The translations under genes were made by a program, and so were the position numbers. From positions 1 to 64,000 of the forward strand of contig SVIM01000006.1 of NCBI GenBank assembly GCA_015069485.1: a stretch of 64,000 nucleotides of DNA, in the 5' to 3' direction. How positions within the stretch are numbered: the first letter of the stretch is position 1; every line of letters starts with the position of its first letter. The notes under the pieces were generated by a model. It made no database searches, was not told where the DNA came from, and saw only the letters and a program-made list of their open reading frames with translations. Shown here one piece after another: positions 56,986-64,000 of this stretch. The DNA comes from Clostridiales bacterium (GTDB taxonomy: Bacteria > Bacillota > Clostridia > Christensenellales > Borkfalkiaceae).

Positions 56986-59900
56986 TTAGTCTTCAATCTC
57001 GCCGTAAGTGCTAATAAATTCGTCCCTTGAAAGTATAACCTTTCTAGGCTTAGAGCCTTCCGGTTGAGTTATGTAGTTCATATTAGTCATCCAGTCTATA
57101 ATTTTACAAGCCTTTACGTAACCTATGGGGAAACGGCGCTGAAGCATAGAAACGGACGCTTGATTTGCGTTTACGCAGAACCATAATGCCTTTACGTAAA
57201 CGTCGTCGATTTTAGTTGAATCGTCGAGCATAGAAACGTCACCCGTATCTTCAATAGGTGCTTCCTCCACTTTGTTAATAAAGTCGGAAACGGTTTGATC
57301 AAAGTAAGTTTCGTTATGCTGTTTAACGAAGTCGGTTACAGCCTGAACCTCGGGCGTGTCGATAAAGCAGCCTTGAATACGGGTAAGGTTAGGGTTTTGT
57401 GAGGAGCGGAAATACATATCGCCCTTACCGATTAATTTTTCTGCACCGCCTACGTCGAAAATAGTCATAGAGTCTGCAACGGAACCAACCTTAAAGCCGA
57501 TACGCGTTGCAAGGTTAGATTTAATTAAGCCTGTAATACAGTCAACTGAAGGGCGTTGAGTTGCTAAAATAACGTGAATACCGCACGCACGCGCCTTTTG
57601 TACTAACCTTACTATTCTCGTTTCTATATCCTTTTTGGCTTGTAGCATTAAGTCGCCGAATTCATCTAATATAATAACTATTTTAGGCAATTTATCGGCA
57701 GGGTCGGTTTTGTGGGAGTTATATTCGTTTAAATCCTTTGTCGCCAACCCGCTTTCCGTCATTTCTTTAAATAATTTATAGCGGTTTTCCATTTCGGCAA
57801 TAGCCCAGTTTAATGCTTTTATTGCTTTATCCACATCGGAAATAATTTCGTTTATCATAAGATGTGGAATATTATCGAACATAATAAATTCCGACTGCTT
57901 AGGATCGACGAGAATAAATCTTAATTCTTCCGGACCGTATTTACATAAAAGGCTAACGAGAAGTGACGATATACAAATTGACTTACCGCTACCGGAAGTA
58001 CCTGCAACTAAAAGGTGTGGCATTTTGGTAATATCGGGGCATACGGCTTCACCGTCGTAGTTTTTACCTAAGGCAAATGTTAAGCCGTTGGGCTTTGCAA
58101 GCATAAATTGCTTGGAAATGAGCATAGTTTTAAGCCCAACCGTAGCTTGCTCTTTGTTGGGAACTTCAAACGAAACCGCGCCCTTTGCGTAGTTGAGATA
58201 TGCGTGTAAATTTTCCTTTTTAAGCTCCATTGCAATTGCTTCTTTATATTTTAAAGCGTTGCGGGAGTTTGCAGAATCCTTTACGATTACGTCGTATCTG
58301 GTTATTGCAGGGCCTATTACTACGTCGCCGATTTCGCTTTCTATTTTAAAGCGCAAAAGGGTGTTTACTATAATTTCCTTGCTCTCTTCAATTTCTGCCG
58401 TGTTTATATTAGTGTTTTCTTTATAATCCCTTAAAAGCTCAATAGGAGGACGAACGTACTTCTTCCACACGTGCTTGGGCTTTTCGGGTTCTTTCTTTTC
58501 TTCTACGGGGGGCTGGGGAGGCTGGGCGGGTTGCGCGTTTACCCCTTCCCTTGCAGAAGGTAGCCTTGTAGTACCCCTTTCAGGCATATTTAGGGAGGGG
58601 CGAGAAATTCCCCTGCCGTTTAAATCGCTATTTTCTTCTTCCGTAGGCTTGGTAGGCTGTAATCTACCCGTACCTAAATTTAAGCCATCTACTCCACCAC
58701 TTGAAGAGGGCAGGTTAAAGTTTGCGCTTAAATTATCTTCGCCTAAGCTATCGTTATCGAAAAGGTTAGCGTTAGAACGGTCACCCCTTGAAGTTAAGCG
58801 AGAGGCGTCGGGTTGAATAGTATTTTCGCCAAGCGAGGAATTATCGGCCGAGAAAAGTCCACGCAAGGTGCTTTTAGGCTCTTCTTTAGGCTCTTCGGGA
58901 ATAGGAGCGTTGCGGGTTAATCTAGTAAAATCTATGTCGGCAACGCTATCTTCCGATTGCGTAGCGCGTTGTTCAACCGTGGGTTGAACGGTAGGCTGAT
59001 TAGGCTCTTCGGTAAATTGCGTAGGTTCGTCAAAAGGCTCTTCTTCAATCTCGTCCTCTTCGTCAAGCTGATAATAAGGCTGATCGCTATCGCTTTCTTC
59101 TTCCGCAAAGGAAATGTAATCGTCCTCCTCTTCCTGCGCGTCGAAACCGTTTGTAAAATCTTCTTCCGTCTTGTACGACTCTGCAGAAATTTTATCGGCG
59201 CTTTCGTCTAAATCGTCAACGGGGGAATCGCCGTAAAAATAGGATGAGGGCGCTGCGGGGGTAGGTTCGCTATCCACTTCGCTTTGATAGCTGGAAGAAT
59301 AAGTTTGATTTTGTGAAGGAACGGGATTTTGCGAGGGCGTGGGCTTCTTCTTTCCGTCCGAAAAGCTTAACAAATAGTCGCCGTCGTTGTGAATAGGGTT
59401 ATTAAAGTAGGAATTTTCATTAAAAATCATATTCCTTCTGTAACTTTCTGCCGCAAATTCATCGTTTTCAAATAAAATCTTTTTTCCTAAATTCGTAAAT
59501 TTGTACTGTTCTTGGGTTAAGGCTTCTTCTTCGTACTGAGGTTGGTTGCCAAACACCTTGCTTTGAGCGGATTGATAGCCAAAGTCATTATCGGCTTCAG
59601 TCTGGTCAGGGTAATAATTTTGCTCTTCTGCCGTTTGCTGAGCCATTTCGCTTGCCAAATCTTCTTCTAAAACCTCTTCCTTTATTTTACTTTCGTTAAT
59701 TTTTAAATTGCCTGCTTCTATTAAGGCGTTGCGAATTAAAAGATAGGAAAGATACGAGCATAAAACTAAAAGAATTGATAAAATTATGTACGAGCCGATA
59801 AAGGTTGTTGCCTTTGCAATAGGATAAACGAATATTGCACTAACGACGCCACCTGCGGTATAGCCGGAAAAGCCTAATTCGGCGTTGTTGTAGCAAGCCG

Positions 59901-60252
59901 TTAAATATTCGCCAAAGGTAGATAAGCTGTAGCCGTTAGTTGTAATTGCGTGAAGAAGTAAAAACAACACAAAAACGGTTAGCGACAAAATAAGCGCAGT
60001 TTTAAACGAAATTTTAATACTCTTTTCAAATACGAGCCAAAAGCCCAAATACGCAAAGAGCGCAACTACCAAATAAGATCCGTATCCAAAGGTTCCGTAC
60101 ATAAAGGTACAAATTGCGCTACCAATACCTGCAAAAACTGCGCTATGCGTGCAAAGCGTAACCAAAACTAAGGCGCTAAAAAGTATTAGCGTCATGCCAA
60201 AAGTTTCTCTTGTAAGTATATAGGATGAAGTATTTTGATTTTCCTTTTTCAC
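56986..60252 (-). CDS. ftsK: DNA translocase FtsK/SpoIIIE
   Basis: N-terminal TMs, acidic linker, MPHLLVAGTSGSGKSICISSLLVSLL, ILDEFGDLMLQA, C-terminal gamma wHTH. Confidence 0.96.
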   Translation of the reverse strand: MKKENQNTSSYILTRETFGMTLILFSALVLVTLCTHSAVFAGIGSAICTFMYGTFGYGSYLVVALFAYLGFWLVFEKSIKISFKTALILSLTVFVLFLLLHAITTNGYSLSTFGEYLTACYNNAELGFSGYTAGGVVSAIFVYPIAKATTFIGSYIILSILLVLCSYLSYLLIRNALIEAGNLKINESKIKEEVLEEDLASEMAQQTAEEQNYYPDQTEADNDFGYQSAQSKVFGNQPQYEEEALTQEQYKFTNLGKKILFENDEFAAESYRRNMIFNENSYFNNPIHNDGDYLLSFSDGKKKPTPSQNPVPSQNQTYSSSYQSEVDSEPTPAAPSSYFYGDSPVDDLDESADKISAESYKTEEDFTNGFDAQEEEDDYISFAEEESDSDQPYYQLDEEDEIEEEPFDEPTQFTEEPNQPTVQPTVEQRATQSEDSVADIDFTRLTRNAPIPEEPKEEPKSTLRGLFSADNSSLGENTIQPDASRLTSRGDRSNANLFDNDSLGEDNLSANFNLPSSSGGVDGLNLGTGRLQPTKPTEEENSDLNGRGISRPSLNMPERGTTRLPSAREGVNAQPAQPPQPPVEEKKEPEKPKHVWKKYVRPPIELLRDYKENTNINTAEIEESKEIIVNTLLRFKIESEIGDVVIGPAITRYDVIVKDSANSRNALKYKEAIAMELKKENLHAYLNYAKGAVSFEVPNKEQATVGLKTMLISKQFMLAKPNGLTFALGKNYDGEAVCPDITKMPHLLVAGTSGSGKSICISSLLVSLLCKYGPEELRFILVDPKQSEFIMFDNIPHLMINEIISDVDKAIKALNWAIAEMENRYKLFKEMTESGLATKDLNEYNSHKTDPADKLPKIVIILDEFGDLMLQAKKDIETRIVRLVQKARACGIHVILATQRPSVDCITGLIKSNLATRIGFKVGSVADSMTIFDVGGAEKLIGKGDMYFRSSQNPNLTRIQGCFIDTPEVQAVTDFVKQHNETYFDQTVSDFINKVEEAPIEDTGDVSMLDDSTKIDDVYVKALWFCVNANQASVSMLQRRFPIGYVKACKIIDWMTNMNYITQPEGSKPRKVILSRDEFISTYGEIED

Positions 60253-60401
60253 TACTCTTCTCCAAATAAATTAATTACTAATATTCCATTTTTAATTATA
60301 ACATTATTTTTACAAAAACACAACCCCATATAAAAGATTTTTTTAATTTTTATATATAAATATATAAAGTTTTAAAAACGGAGAATACTTAATAATAAAT
60401 A

Positions 60402-60435
60402 AGCCCGAGGTAGCTTATAAAAACTGCCTCGGGCT
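60402..60435 (-). terminator. Intrinsic terminator downstream of ilvC
   Basis: AGCCCGAGGTAGC...CTGCCTCGGGCT with a T-rich flank. Confidence 0.65.
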
Positions 60436-60458
60436 ATTTTAATAGTTTTATTTATAAA

Positions 60459-62805
<2,347 letters not shown>

Positions 62806-62819
<14 letters not shown>

Positions 62820-64000
62820 ATATTTTTTTTGCTATATCGTAAATCTCGCCTGCGCCTAAAATTAGCACCGTATCTCCCTTTATTGCCTCTTTTACAAAAT
62901 ACTCGATTTCCCGCACGCTATCGGCGTAGCGGGATTTTTTTATTGCCTGCGATAAAGTGAGCGCGCTACCCGAATCGTCGTAATATTCACGGGCGGCAAA
63001 TGTCTTGTAAATCAGTAGCTGTTTGATGGGTGATAATACTTGAACGAAGCGCTTAAACAACCTTTTAGTCCGAGAATAAGTATGCGGTTGAAAAATTACG
63101 TAAAGATTACCTTCGGTAATCTTTTTTGCTATGCGAATTGATGCTTTTATCTCGTCGGGGTGATGGGCGTAGTCGCAAATAACCTCTGCTCCGTTGTGCT
63201 TTGCAATGACCTCAAACCTACGCTCTACGCCTAAAAAAGAGGTTAATCCGTTGCGAATTTCGGCAAAGGAAATGTTAACTAAACGCGCTACTACAAGCGC
63301 TGCCAAGGCGTTTAAAACATTGTGTTTACCGTAAATATTAAGCGTAATTTCGCCTAAAATTTTGCCTTTTTCGCATACCGAAAAAGAGTATTTTCCACCG
63401 CAATTTTTTATTTTAAAGGCATAAAAATCCGCCCTTTTATCAAAGCCGAAGGTTATTGCGCTACCTATTGGCAAATCGCTGTAAAGCGACACGGAAAGGT
63501 CGGCGCATTCGGCAAATTGAAGGTACGCTTTTTTTAAATTTTCCACGCTTCCGTAGCATTCTAAATGGTCTGGCTGACTGTTTAAAATTAACGAAATATT
63601 TGGCTTTAAAAGCAAAAAATTCTTTTTATATTCACACGCTTCGCTTATAAAAAAATCGTTTCCGACGGTTAGAAAATTGCCGTATTTAACATCTCTTCCC
63701 CCTATATGAGCCGTAAAATTTTTTTTGGCGCAAGCAAAAATATGCGTTAACATTGCCGTGCAGGTGGTTTTGCCGTGACAGCCTGAAACGGCTATTACCG
63801 TGTTAAAAAGACGGGAAATTTCGTATAAAAGCTGCCCGCGCGAAATTATTATTTTACCCTCTTTCCTCGCCTCCTCCATCCTTAAATCGTTTGACGGAAT
63901 TGCGTCGGTATAAACTACCACTTCGCAGTCTTTTACCTGTTTATAAGCGGTGTATCCGTAGTCGATTTGCACGCCTAAATTTTCAAGCTCTTTGCAAAAA
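62806..64000 (-). CDS. murC: UDP-N-acetylmuramate-L-alanine ligase MurC, N-terminus cut by window edge
   Basis: VSGCHGKTTCTAMLTHIF, EACEYKKNFLLLKPNISLILNSQPDHLE, ICDYAHHPDEIKASI, FQPHTYSRTKRLF. The frame stays open to 64000 (FCKELENLGVQID upstream of the called start). Confidence 0.92.

Overview
This is a low-GC window, probably from an uncultured clostridial or other Firmicutes-like genome (inferred from gene content and codon bias only). Almost all genes lie on the minus strand. Contents from low to high coordinate: a partial YnbB/methionine gamma-lyase-like gene; miaA-mutL-mutS-miaB; a divergent class A PBP; four tandem coiled-coil lipoprotein paralogs, one of them decayed; a repeat and hairpin island; a type IV pilin; PHP phosphatase; malic enzyme; mgsA; galE; a compact type IV pilus or pseudopilus cluster; thiI and cysteine desulfurase; an arginine/carbamoyl-phosphate operon (argGCJBDF-carAB); a membrane-anchored PadR-like protein; rny; a CotH protein; a GH105-like glycosidase; a lipoprotein tyrosine phosphatase; nadE; recA; cinA; pgsA; rimO; ftsK; ilvC; a DUF815 ATPase; and a partial murC. 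The strongest signal is the carbamoyl-phosphate synthase locus. The CarA glutaminase triad appears to be lost (GICLGHQ to GIGLGHQ; QxHPE to QFYPG). The otherwise canonical CarB is fused in frame to a DapF (diaminopimelate epimerase) domain that has lost one of its two catalytic cysteines (CGNG to AANS). This looks like a rewired, probably ammonia-dependent CPSase with a C-terminal epimerase-fold module. Other points of interest are the PadR/coiled-coil/4-TM protein behind a consensus promoter, the recombining lipoprotein array, and a hairpin array linked by GTGAA/TTCAC. No CRISPR array, tRNA, rRNA or transposase was recognised.
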